From NCBI GenBank assembly GCA_963556495.2, contig OY747716.1, positions 46,812,318 through 46,876,317 of the forward strand: a stretch of 64,000 nucleotides of DNA. Direction: 5' to 3'. Positions 1 through 13,200 of the stretch are shown in pieces. The DNA comes from Valencia hispanica. Lineage: Eukaryota > Chordata > Actinopteri > Cyprinodontiformes > Valenciidae. The notes below the pieces were generated by a model, which saw only the letters and a list, made by a program, of their open reading frames with translations, made no database searches and was not told where the DNA came from. Numbering within the stretch: position 1 is the first letter of the stretch; each line of letters starts with the position of its first letter. Both the position numbers and the translations under genes were made by a program.

Positions 1-243
1 TTCACTTTAAAGATTCACTTTAAACGTTCATTTTAAAGGTTCATTGTAAAGGTTCATTTTAAAGATTCACTTTAAAGGTTCATTGTAAAGATTCACTTTA
101 AAGGTTCACTTTAAACGTTCATTTTAAAGGTTCATTGTAACGGTTCACTTTAAAGGTTCACTTTAAAGGTTCACTTTAAAGGTTCATTTTAAAGATTCAC
201 TTTAAAGGTTCCTTTTAAAGGTTCACTTTAAAGGTTCATTTTC
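1..243. repeat. 13-bp minisatellite (TTCACTTTAAAGG type), cut by window edge
   Basis: About 19 tandem copies of a 13-bp unit, TTCACTTTAAAGG with variants TTCATTTTAAAGG, TTCATTGTAAAGG and TTCACTTTAAACG. Each unit carries the palindrome TTTAAA. The array continues past position 1. It lies in the intron after w30. Confidence 0.9.
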
Positions 244-387
244 CAGGTTTTCCAGCTCATTAACATGGAAATGAAGACAATTGCTTAAACAGCTTTAAAC
301 TTGCTGATTACACTAACAGTAAGCTACATATACTGAAAGGTCATGTGACTGTATTACACTGATTAACAGGGTTTCATGTGGGTGAGG

Positions 388-768
388 GGTGGATGGATTG
401 ATAAAAAGACGGATTGATTAAAAAAGGATGGATGAATGGGTGGATAAAAAAGATGGATGGATGGATAAAAAGATGGATGGATGAATGGGGGATAAAAGGG
501 GATGGTGGATGGATAAAAAGATGGATGGATGAATAAAAAGATGGATGGATGGATAAAAAGATGGATAAATGGATGGATGGATAAAAAGATGGATGGATGA
601 ATGGGCGTATAAAAAAGATGGATGGATGGATAAAAAGATGGATGGATAAATGGATGGATGGATGAATAAAACAATGGATGGATAAATAAATAAAAAGATA
701 AATGGATTGATATAAGGATGCATGGATAAATGGAGGGATAAAAAAAAGATTGATGGAAGGAAGATTGA
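388..768. repeat. GGAT/ATAAAAAGATGGATGG microsatellite array
   Basis: An imperfect array of GGAT tetramers mixed with ATAAAAAG insertions. Long apparent reading frames on the minus strand (Ser-Ile-His-Pro repeats) are by-products of the repeat period. Confidence 0.9.
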
Positions 769-787
769 TTCTGTCTGTGGGGTGTCT

Positions 788-830
788 CAGATGTCCCAGT
801 GGGTTGATGTTGAACACACTGGGACATCTG
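788..830. other. perfect 14-bp inverted repeat (hairpin)
   Basis: CAGATGTCCCAGTG at 788-801 is followed after a 15-nt loop by its exact reverse complement CACTGGGACATCTG at 817-830. It sits directly after the GGAT array. It could be the end of a small foldback element; nothing else links it to a known RNA. Confidence 0.75.
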
Positions 831-1043
831 TGGGCCCAACATGGCGCCACGATACGACCTCTAACCTCAGCATCTGGCAGGTCATCCTGCTGTTTTATCT
901 GTAATTTAAGTAACTTATCTGAATCGTCACCACTTCTAAGGTCTTAAAACTTTATTTCACTGGTTTGTGATTTCACGTTAACGACTCCACCCCAGAGAGA
1001 AACCCACTCAGATGAGAAACAGGAACCAGAGGGTCATACCGAC

Positions 1044-1212
1044 CTTCAGTGCTTCGGTCTGCAGGCCGAGTCCTTTGGTGCAGAGCTCCATGACGCTGTA
1101 GGAGCAGAAGGTGTCCCTCACCCTCAGCTGGCTGACGGCCAGCAGCCACAGAGCCGGGTTGGTCTCCAGCTCCACCGGTGGGATCAGAATGGACTGGTGG
1201 CCGGAGTAGACG
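1044..1212 (-). CDS. dip2c: dip2c exon w30 (last exon in window)
   Basis: A 169-bp exon (1 + 56 codons), acceptor GTCCGCAG, donor GTCGGT. It encodes [40 protein letters not shown] and [31 protein letters not shown] favours DIP2C over DIP2A and DIP2B. The remaining C-terminal exons lie beyond the left edge. Confidence 0.98.
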
Positions 1213-4200
1213 CTGCGGACGACACGGAGAACTCACCTTCAGGAGCCGAGCTTTTAAAGGGTTAGGTCACACTTTGCTCTCAAAAGCTGTGTGCCATCAG
1301 AAAACCTGATCAGCCTTTATATCACCAGACAGTCTGGGATGTTGTTTGATAAAACCAAAAGCTTGGGATCGTAGTTAAAGCAGATGAGAAGTGTTGTGTT
1401 GTGACTTGAAAGTCTCTGAGGAGGCCATGAAGTTCTTCCTGAAGCTGGATGTATCTGATCAGGATTCATGAACAAAAACATCTGCAAACCAGAACCAGGA
1501 TGGGAGACTTCAATGAAAATGGCAGCAGCTGATTTCTCTGCTGAGTCTCCACATTATGTGCCCTTTGGTGTTTTTTATCACTTCATCTGCACTTCATCTG
1601 CAGCAATAAAAGGGCACACCCCTAAAATATTGTAAAAAAATGTTTTACCTTCTACCCCCAAACATCACTGCAGTTTATTGGAAATTGATGTGATTGGCCG
1701 GGGATCTGCAACCTATCCAGGTACATTAAATATTTTTGGCCTCAGTCCAGCTAAACAAAACTTTGTTAGAGCCTAAAATTTTAGAAGTTCTTCAGAAGAA
1801 CTTCTAAAATATAAATATTTTCTAGAAGAAATGTATTTTCATTTTAAAAATAAAACCATATTGTTTCTTTTTTAAGGATTCAAAACAAAGAAAAAACATT
1901 TTTAAGCTAAAGTTATCAAGAGGCCTTGTAGATGGTCCAAAAAAGCCGCAGGTTGGAGACCCCTATGATAGATCAATGTCTGGTTCACATAAATGTGAAG
2001 TAGAAAGTATATAATGTTGTTTTCAAAACAACAAAAAGAATAAAGATCTTTAAATATTTAGCCCCTTGTAGTCTGATACCATGAAATAAAACCCAGTCCA
2101 ACAAATTGCTTTCAGAAGTCAACAGGTTAGTTGAATCTCTCCTCTATCCAGGCTCTATGAAGCTGATCCTTTAACAGGATGGATTCCTCCAGGAGAAAAG
2201 AACCGATACACGACAGAGTCGGCGCGTGAGGAGAGAAGGTTGAGAGCGGCACCGACCTGCAGAGACACCAGAGAACAAATCCGAGGCCGCAGTACGGATC
2301 CAGGCAGATGGCCACCTCTCTGGACGGGTACAGCTCACACTGCAGCTTCACCGAGCGGCAAAAGGCTCCCACTGCATTATGGGACATCTGGAAGGGGAGG
2401 AATGGAGAAACCGATGAAAAACCAGGGGTTCATTTTACTTTTAAAACAAGAGTTTTTAGACATTCGACTTGAAGTGGTTTGGTTACATTTTTTTACATCT
2501 AGATTTGTTCTCAGCTCAGAGGAAAAATAAAGAGAATTTTGAGGTGAGCAAAAGTAAAGGAACACACCAATTGTTTTTCAGTCTTTTAACCATTTTTAAT
2601 AGCAGATATGGTGCTAGCCACATTTATTGGCACTCCTGGTAAAGATGCAAAGTAAGGATGCACCGATATGACAATTTGGGCTGATATAGATATCCGATAT
2701 TTATTACGCCTTCGTTGGCTGATAACTGATATTTACCGACATTATATATTTAAAAATCCGGTCATAATTTATTTCTACCTGTCAATTTTTAAACATGAAA
2801 GAATTTTAATACATATTCAATATATTTTTTTTATTCATTTTAAATGAAATTCAATACAAACATGCTGAAAAGAGAACTACTTAAAAAGAATGCAATTAAA
2901 TGATTACACTTATGAATACCTGCTGTGACCTGAACCCCCAGTCTCACAAGTTTCTCCTGCTCCGCATGGAACTGAAATGCTCACCCACTTGTGTGTAATC
3001 AAATAGTGAGATTGCTGCAGAGGTTTTGGATTTTGACTCTGACAGATGACTTCTAATGTTCTGAAGGCTGAATCGGCGCTCCGCTGCCACACTGGCGACT
3101 GGAATTAAGCGCCACTTCAGCCAGTTTTGAAATAAGGAAATATTTCTCCAATTGAAGCGATCAGAAGTCAGAAGAAAAGACTCTCTGAACGAGCCGTTTC
3201 CTGACCCGTAAAGTATTGCTTCACCGGGAGGAAGGCCAGCAGGATGCTATGGAGTGCGTCTTAACCAGCTGCACTCCCTGGCCTTAGTAACTTTTTAATT
3301 TTGCAGCCAGCTCCTGGTTAGCAAGATGCACTGAATACGGTGTCTGGATCTGAGATAATGCTCAGATGCTCTCATGGGAATCCTTTTCTTAATTGATTTA
3401 GTTACCTGGACTCGTAAAGCTGCATTTGTACCAGGTGTGAATACTAACCTAAAAAAATATTTTTTTCATCACCGTTCTAAAAAAACAGTCAAAAACGCAA
3501 CCCCTGAATATATATATATATTTATTTATAGTACTGTGCAACAGTTGTAGGCATTCTGTAAACAAAGAATACTTTCAAAAATGGAAGTATCAATCACTTA
3601 TTTCCATCAATCAACAAAATGCAGTCAATTAACAAAAGTGTCTTGTTGCGATGCTCAATCTTACCGTGACATGAAACTATCAACCTCATCCTTGGTAGCA
3701 GAGTTTGGCTGTTCCTCACCTAGTTTTAAGCCTCCTACACAGCTGTTTCTGTTTCAGTTAATGACTGGGTTTCAACCTACGTGTGACATTGATGATCATT
3801 AGTACCTGGTTGATCATACACCTGACTATAATCCTACAATATCCCTGACTTTGTGCAAGTGTACCTACAAGAATTAATCCTGGTTTGAAGGCAAAAGGTA
3901 GTAACACCAAAATATTGATTTGATTTAGATTTTTATTTTGTTTGCACACTTTGCAGTTTGTAAAGTTATTAAAAAAATAATTATTTATATGTCTGAAACC
4001 ATTCTTTGTTTACAGCATCTTTCCACACCTGCCTAAAACTTTTGCACAGTACTGTACCCTACCCTTTCCGCACTATAGAAAAAACGACCCTGCTTCAGTT
4101 CAACACCCTACAATCCTTTGCTGCATCACTGTCACTGTCGCATGTGTTTCTTTTAAATTACCAAATCATGTAAAGCACCTTGAATTGCCCTGCTGTTGAA

Positions 4201-7200
4201 AGTGTGCTATACAAATAAAATTGCCTTGCCTTGCCTTGCCTTGCATGACCAAACATTAAAGTTTTTAGAAACATGATTCATCTAGAATATAGCTCTGGAT
4301 TAGCGCTGCTCATGGTGATCCCATGTTGGAGCAGCTCTGATTGGTTCGTCTTCTAGATTTCAGTTGATCATTTTTCTGGTTGAGGCGTTGCTGTTTGAAC
4401 GGTTAATCCCTCTGGTTCTGCTGTACAGCTGGAGTCATGGACGCAGTCAAGGAGGATGTTTAAATCATTTAGGGTCATATCCTCTACTTTAGCATCTTTC
4501 TAACCAATTGGTCAGACAGATTTAAAGCGGAGTGGCAAAATCAAATGAGGTAGATTAGCAGAGCTTGCCAACAACTGATAGCTGTTAGCATGTCACGACA
4601 ATCATGAGGCTGTTACACAGCAACAGTCTTCAGTCAGAGACCTCTCAAGATTGGTTGCAAGACTGACTGCTACTGGAGATTCTTTCTGCCCACAGCATTA
4701 TCAGCCAAAACGACTCTGAAGATACTTGGATGATATGAGTTACGGCAACATTTATTTTCCCTTTGGGATAAATAAAGTTTCTCCAAATTGAATTGCATTC
4801 AAAACAATAATTTCTTAGATTTTTTTTTTACTGAATAAATGTTATGAAATGAAAATATTCAATGTGACATTCTGCTGCAGATGAATTTTATTTGTTTTTT
4901 TGGGGGGGGGTTTCTTACCAAGGGTGCCAAAACATGTGGCCAGACAGATAGCCTTGTAGCGCGTGATCTTCTGTTTAATTTGATGTGCATTATGACTATT
5001 TTTTCTGTCACGTTGTGTTGTCTCAAGCCTGTTGAAAAAAAGTAATTCCCTAGGTCCCAATTGGGGGACCCTCGGGTTTAACATGTTAATAAAAGTTGCT
5101 TTGTTCTACGTTATTTTAATGAGATGTTGAAGTAAAACTCTGGGAATAAAAGCTGGAATGATTTAGACATTTATCTTTAAACGTGTTCAGGCTGCAGTAA
5201 AGAAAAAAAATCCCTTTAGGTTCTGTTATTTTTGGAAGATCTTGTATGTTTGGATTAAAGGTTCCTCGTTGAACTGACTGATGCGGCTGCTCGGAAGGCT
5301 GAGTCTCCCTGTGGAGTGAAGAAGTAAAGAGAGGAAGAGGAGGAGGAGGAGGAAGAGGGAGCCCGGTTCTGGGGGGGGGGGGGATTAATGCTGAACTGAC
5401 CTGAACTCCAGCCAGCATGCCGGTCGTGGACACGCTGAAGTCCAGATAAGCCAAGCCGTCGGGGTTGGTGGGCTTATAGAGAGCTGGAGGCTTCTTCTTT
5501 GGCAGGTCATCTGCAGCACAAACACAGATTCGTTTGGTTCTGTTTGGAAAGCCCGACTTCAGCTTGAACCGACAGAGCGGCTCTGATGGAGCGGCGCCGC
5601 AGCAGCACAGCTGATGCTCCGATTTCTGACCTGACAGCAACGAGCATCCTGCACCTGATGCAGGTTATCAACACTCTGGGCCACAGAGGTCAGTTCTGAT
5701 CCAGAACCGTTAAAATCCAACGAGTCACTCGGTCCTCCATGAGGAACACACACTGATGAACAGCCAGAGTCTCATTCATTTGGGGATAAATTAGAGAGAC
5801 AGTCATAACAAAAAAGAAAGTACACCCTCTTACAGGTGTACATTTTTATGGAAAATAAATAAATCACACAACAGTCTCCACATGAATATTATTTATCAAA
5901 CAAAGACAAAGCCAGAACAGAGATGTTATAAGTGAAAGTAAGTACACCCGGTGACAAGGGCTGGGAGATATGGCTTCCGATCTATGTTTCGATATAATCT
6001 AAACTAAAGTATGTGCGATGATGACATCTATTGCGATATATTCTTTTCGTTATATGTCATAATGACTGTTAATAAACATTCTCACTTTCCAGATATATTG
6101 AAGCAGAACAACTTCAACAAAACATATAGAATGCCATTTAAAGATTCATTCATTGTGCAAAATGCATAAAATAAAAATTCTAATCTCTTTCCCCAAAAAA
6201 AAGCAACATAAAAATTATCATAACATAACGGTCGCGCTCCTACGCCGGTCGCTCTCAATCTTCTATCTTTTCCAGGCACTTGTCAGGGGTTTAACTTTTT
6301 TGTCTTATGTGGAGTTACTGTTGGTGTCAGAGTTGTCCTGGGTCTCTTCTGTGTATTCGCACAATCCATTGAACTGCTTGCGAGTGCTGACTAGCAGTGG
6401 TGGCAGAGTGATCTGAAACATTTAACATGAACGCGCTTGACGTCACATCCACAGACAGTGCAGGAAAATCCGACCCGACAGAAAATAGAAAAATTAGATA
6501 CAGGCTTATAGGTGCGCCCACTGTGAGCTGACAAGGTGTCAGTATGCTGATCAGGAGATATTTGAGTCATAAATGGTCAAATAAAAAGGCTATTGTTACG
6601 TTTATTTTTGGGGAAAAGTTGCATATAGCCTCTTTAAAAGCTAAATGATATGAAAACACAAAGTTTTAAATTGCCTGCCTTTCTGATTATTTGTTGTTTA
6701 TAAATTTTATATCGCAAAAAAATAAGCCTGCACATATTTGAATTAAAAATACTTCGAGTTCAACAGGTTTCTTTTCCGTGAAATGGAAAACAACAAACCG
6801 CGGTAGGCTGGTATAGTCAAACTCTCTACCTACGGCTAAATTTATATGATTTCTACCTTATACCTTGTATATTGCTCACTACTACCAGTGACCCTACTAG
6901 TTTGTAAAACCACAGATTTAGCAACAATAACTCTCAGTAGTTGCTTTCTGTGCGACTCTTCATCGTTCTGGTTCTCTCTTCTTTCCAACGTTGCTGTCCC
7001 TGCTCAGCGCCCTGAAGCTCATGGTGGCAGCATGTTCCTCTTTTTTTCCAACATTTGTTCATAAAATCCCACAGGAGTTGAAAAAGAAGCGTCATGGATG
7101 CAGAGCAGGAGCAAAGAGGAGAGAGAGAAGGAGGAAGTTCCAACCATTTCTTCCATCCATCATAATGGACAAGGATCATATCCCTTACCCCAACATTTTT

Positions 7201-10200
7201 TCTAACCAAATGGACAGACAGATTTAAAGAGGAGCTGCAGAAGTAAATGAGGGGGATTAGCAGAGCTTGCCAACAATGGATGATGCTATACAGAACATGT
7301 TATTGTGGAATATAGTCTGCCAAGTCTGTCATACAGCAACAGTCCTAAGTCAGAGGCTTCTTCAAATTGGTTGCAAGACTGACTGCTACTGGATATCCTT
7401 CCTGCCCACAGCATTAACATCCACAACGACACTTGGATGATCTGAGATTTGACAACATCTAATTTGTTTTTGGGATAAATCAAGTTTTGTTTTTTTATTG
7501 GATTGCACTGTGGCCTCTTGATTCTGTTCTTTTTCAGTCCTTGTGCTGCAGATCAGCTGCTGTGTTTGGGATCTCACATTGTTGGTCTTCTCTGTGTGAG
7601 AGAATATTTCTGCAGAAATCTTGTGCTTCAGATCCGAACTTGAGGGATGTGCCTACTCCTGCTTTTGTAGAGGTTCTCACACTGACGATGTTCTTTAGAA
7701 GCGGTAAGGGTGTACTTAGTTTTATTACACACAGCTTTCCCGTTTTGGCTTCATCTTTGCTTAGTCAGTAACAACAAGGAACTTCCCAGCAGTGAAAGGA
7801 AAGCTGTAAAAGTTATCATGCTTCACAATCGGCTAAATTGAAAAAAGCAGCTGTGGTTCAGGAATGTCTCTGATTTTATTTTCAGCTCCTAGTGTCTACC
7901 CATAGTTAGAGCGCAAGCTGTCTATCCGAGGATAACACTTGGCAATTACTACACAAAATAAGCGAACTTCCATTTTTCCAGACTGTGAAGGAATTCTGTT
8001 CTTGAAATAACAAAAATATTTCTGTGCTCATTAAAGACACTCAATACACCTGATGAAGTATGGGGGGTCCTTTGTAAAGTCAGAAATTACAACCTATAGT
8101 TTCCAGTAGAGTTCATTTTTCTAACTCATATTTCATTCATTTATAAATCCAGAGTTTATGTCTAAATATTAAATATTTAGTTCACAAACCAACTACTGCA
8201 CTTTTTGGTTTAGAAACTACTTAGCTCTCTACCTATATATTTAGCTCCTAACTTCTTATTTAGTTCACAAAGTAAATATTCAGGTTGTAAATATTTAGTT
8301 TCCTAAATAAATATTTAGTTCACAAATTAAATATTTACCCCCCTAACTAAATATTTCACATCCAAACTAAACATATAGCTTCCTAACTAAATATTTAGTT
8401 CACAAACTATTTAGGAAGCTAAATATATAGCTTCCTACTGAAATATTTAGCTTCCAAACAACAATTTTTACTGCAGTTTGTGAACTAAATATTTAGCTTC
8501 CTAAACAAATATTTAGTTTGTAAATAAAATATTCAGCTTCCTAACATAAAATTTAGAGAATAAGCTAAATATTTAATCCACAAAATAAATATTTAGGTTC
8601 CTAACTAATTATTTAGTTCACAAACTAACTATTTAACTCCCTAACTAAATATATAGCTTCCAAACTAAATAATTTGTTCACAAACTATTTAGGAAGCTAA
8701 ATATCTAGCTTCCTTCTGAAATATTTAGCTTCCAAACTAAATATGTACTGTAGTTTGTAAACTAAATATTTAGCTTCCTAACTAAATATTCCGTTTGTAA
8801 ATAAAATATTTAGCTTCCAAACTAAATATTTACTGTAGTTTGTAAACTAAATATTTAGCTTCCTAACATAATATTTAGTTAAGAAGCTAAATATTTAGTC
8901 CACAAATTAAATATATAGCTTCCTAACTAAATATTTAGTTCACAAACTAACTATTTAGCTCTCTAAGTAAATATTTAGCTTCCAAACTAAGTATTTAGTT
9001 TGTAAACTAAATTTAGTTTGTAATCTAAGTATAAAACAAATATTTAGTTCACACATTAAATATTCAGCTTCCTAACTAAATATTCAGTTTGTAAACTAAA
9101 TATCTAGCTTCCTAACATAATATTCCTAAATATATAGGAAGCTACATATTTAGTTTACAAACTTAATATTAAGTTAGCTTAATATTTAGTTTGAAAGTGT
9201 GACATTTGTTAATGAATTTGGACACAAATATGACTTTGAAAAATGAACCCCTATTTTATTTATCATTGGTGTCAATTTTTGACTGTGTAACTTTACAAAC
9301 GGCACCCTATAATGAAGAACATCACAGGATGTACAATATCCCATCTTGGATTTTAAAGGTTCCCTTAAAGCCGAAGCCACAGTACCAGTATCCAGAACCG
9401 GAGGCCAGTTCCTGATGTCCACGGTGGCTGTAGCCTCCTTGGAGCGCAGCAGCTTGCAGATGACCGCCGTGGTCATCACGCAGGCCGAGTGGCTGACCTG
9501 CAGGGAGCGGAGGAAGAGCACGGAGAGATATTATGTTGCCTTACATAAGAGCTCAGCTACAACTGAGAGATAAAAGGAGAGGCGGACCTCGACGATCATC
9601 TTGACGGTGGGCAGCGTGGTGGAGATGTTCTGAGGATGAGGCGGTCGCACCGTAATGGGAACACAGCCGGCGTACAGGCAGCCGTAGAAAGCTGCGATCA
9701 GGTCGATCCCTGCAGGAGGAGCAGAGAGGAGGTGATGATTATGATGAAATGTCTGCACGGGGTCCACACAAAGGTCTGTGCAAAAGTCTCGAGTCACTCC
9801 TCATTTCTTTCTTTATTTTGGTTCCAAACAGTCGGTCTGGTTCTCGGGGCTTTTTGTTTAAACCTGTGTGACTGTTGGCGAAACATAAAGAAATGAGGCC
9901 TGGATCAGGACTTTCTTCATGCTGTGCATCATGTGTGACCTGGTGGGTAAACCAAAGCCACGTGGTCTCCCTCCTGCAGGCCCCCTCTCTCCATCAGCAG
10001 GGCTGCTACTCGCTCCGCCCTCTTATGAAGCTGCAGACAGGTGAGGGAGCTGGAGACCGCCCCCTGGAGAGGGAAAAAGGGAGAGCAGAGGATGATGTGG
10101 TGATGTTTGAGCACAGGAGGACAAGCTGGAAACCAGCTGGTTGTGATGTGATGATCTGAGGTGAGTGCGGCGTTACCCGGGAGCTGAGGAGGGTGTAGAG

Positions 10201-13200
10201 GACGTGGTCTGGGGTGGTTTGGGCTCGCCACTGCAGGATTTCTGACAGGAACAGAAACTGGAAACAAATAGTTCAGGTTTATGAGACTAAATGTGCCAAC
10301 GTGTGAACACTTCAGCAGAGATGCAGCTGAATTATCGGAGCAGCAGCATTTAACAATAGCCATAAAGCATCAGCGTGGGACTGCAGGGCGTCTTTAAACA
10401 CATCTTCAGCCTCAGATGAATCCTGTGTCGGGGCTCTGTGTCCTTCCTCACCAGCTGCATGATTTCTTTTTACTGCTGACTCTCTCCACATTGAAAAGCT
10501 TTAATCGATACGTCAGGCTACTGAACCTTAAAGATAAAACCCACTGATACTGGAGTCTTTGAGACTGATTCCCGGCAGGTCCGTTTCTAGAAGTTAGCCA
10601 CTTGTTTATGATGTAAATCTGATGATTAGCTGTTCTGACTCCGAGAAATTTAACCGATTTAGACAGAAACAGAAGGAAAACGATGCAGGCAGCCCAGAAC
10701 GGGGGGAGACAAAACCACCAAAGCAGCACATGTTTAGCATCTGATCTGCAGAAACCTGAATAATCTGAATCACACGTGATTCATTTGATTGTTTTATTGT
10801 GTTATCACCTAGAAGATTCAATCAGACGTTCAAGTCAACAAAATTAGCAAAACCACTATTTACTTCTTTAAAATTTATAATTTTTCAGCCTCCAAACAAC
10901 ACGGTTTCATTTTGAGTTTGGCAAAAATATGGTTGCAATATCTGGTAGGTTATAATAATAAAGGACAATGCACTCAGACTTTGCATGCCGGTAATATATT
11001 TGGAAACATAAACAGACGTTCACTGTCTTTCACGCAAACACCTGCTATAATTTGACAGAAAGCCAGATATCCTGCAGCTCTGGCCTTGCAGCAATGGAAG
11101 AAATAAATGAAGTAAAACATTGATGCACAATAATCTGTTTTTAAAAGAGATATTTTGGTTGTTTGTACATACATTTTGCTGTATTTGTGGAGACAGAAGC
11201 CTGTGTAACTTTGGGTCGTTTTTAATCAAATTATTTATTTCACAAGAAACATTTTGGGAAGACGGTTACATTTCCAATTGATCCAGAAAGTAGAACAATC
11301 AACCTGTGAATCCTTCTAGTTATGGCTCTTCTGTAAAAAATGGGGGACGGCTGAAATATCAGTTTAATTTTTCTAACTACCTACCGCCTCTATCACCAAA
11401 CCTGCAGAACATTTTTTATGTTCAATATTTGCTAGAATTTAATGAAAGTTTTCCTAATTGAGTTTGTTGCGTGTGTTGCAGCTGGGGGTGTAACGATACT
11501 CCAAAAATCCCGGTTTGGTACGTACCTTGGTTCCAGTTTCACGGTTCGGTTCATTTTCGGTACAATCAGGGAACAACGCGAAAAAAACGTTTCGTGTAAT
11601 GAGATTTAAAATCAAACTGTACTTGCCGTAAATTTTCCAACCAAATTACTCTGAGATAACATAAAAAATATATATAATAAAAGATAAATGTTTAAATATT
11701 TTCTTTTAACTGCAACATCAATACTTTGGCTTTCTGCCAAAATCAAGAAAATCTGGGAAATGAAATGAATATTTCACACCGCCCTACTGTCTGTGTCAGC
11801 AGTGGTAATATGTTAATTGGGGGTTAAGTGGTTAACCAGAGCCAGCTGACAGGATGTTGCATAAGTTATACAGGAGAGGTGGGCGGGGTTACAGCGCATC
11901 GCTAGCCTAATGGTTTAATAACTGCTGTAGAGTTCCCTTTTGCTATGGCTTCAAACCCCAGGGTTTCTCTTTGTTTTATGGGTTTTACTTTTATTCAGCC
12001 TTTAATACCCTGTTGCATGCATGTTAATGCTACATTGTGTATTTTTTTGAGTTCATTCCTAGCAAAAACCCCTTTGTTCTTTCAAAAATATGTGCTCATT
12101 CATGTGTAATTACTTCCACCTACTAATGAAAGTATTCTCGTAAGTGTAGAATCTGCTGTTCATACTACATATGCGCGACTCGCTCGAATGGCTGAATCCA
12201 TGTTGAGCCTCCATCTTTGAAATACATTCGCCAATGAGGGACATTCCTGGAAATTCTAGCTCCGCCTTTCGCGCTTTGGCTACACTCAGTTGCACCGTGA
12301 CGAATGCCAAAGGGAGAATGTCTAAAAGGGACGCGGCACCAACATGTTTACTGACTATATAACTAAATGCAATGTAGTTTTCTAAAGTAACCTCATCACC
12401 GGAAGGAACACTGGACGAAGTCGTAGTACTCGAAGCCATGTTAACCTGGGCGTGAAACGGCCACCGTAGGAGTTAAAACGCGCTCGGAATGGGGGGGTGG
12501 GAGGCGGGGCTAGAACGTAATATTCAGTTGGTTGTTTCACTGCTAGATGGGAGAAGTTCTAACACAATGTAGCTTTAACTGAAAACCAAAGATGTTATTA
12601 GATAAATAACTTTCTGAGGGACACTGTGGTGGGGGTGGTGCTCCTTCCGTTCAGCTTCCAACTGCTGCTGCAAAACAGCGCAAACGTCACTGACTAACAC
12701 ATTATTATAGCCAGATGTCCCATCTACTTAAACTTTATTGCTAGGTTAGGAGAGCGGCACCAACGAGAGCAGCTAAGCAGTGTACTTCGGCTCGGTAACA
12801 TCTCTGGTAACTAACAGCAACCACAGACACTACCGGAAGTTGCTCTGTGACACCGAGAAGCCACAGTGTTCCCGAACAGTAAGCTTTAACAACAGAAGAG
12901 GGCATTCAAGTTCCTGCCTTATAAGAGTCGCTGACGCTGGCCATAACTTCTGCTAGCAGGAGGCTGGGTTGCACTCAATCTGTTTACAGAGTCACTAGTG
13001 TTGCTGGCTAAAGTGCAACGCAGTTTTGCTTCTGTCTGGACATTCAGAAACGGGAAAAACGTACAGAGTAGTGAAAAAAATACCAAAACGATACATGAAC
13101 CCCTAGGCCAGCAGTTGCAGCCTTTGGAGAGAAAAGCAGAACCCAGCGGGTCAGGAGTCACCTGGTCGTTGTCGTCCGTCTGACCCAGGTCTCTGCCGCT

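Noticed and set aside
363..850. Minus-strand frames with Ser-Ile-His-Pro repeats
   Set aside because: Translation of the GGAT array at 388-768.
2385..2387. ATG at the beginning of exon w29 as a translation start
   Set aside because: It directly follows a splice acceptor and corresponds to an internal Met in the conserved AGV-MSH region.
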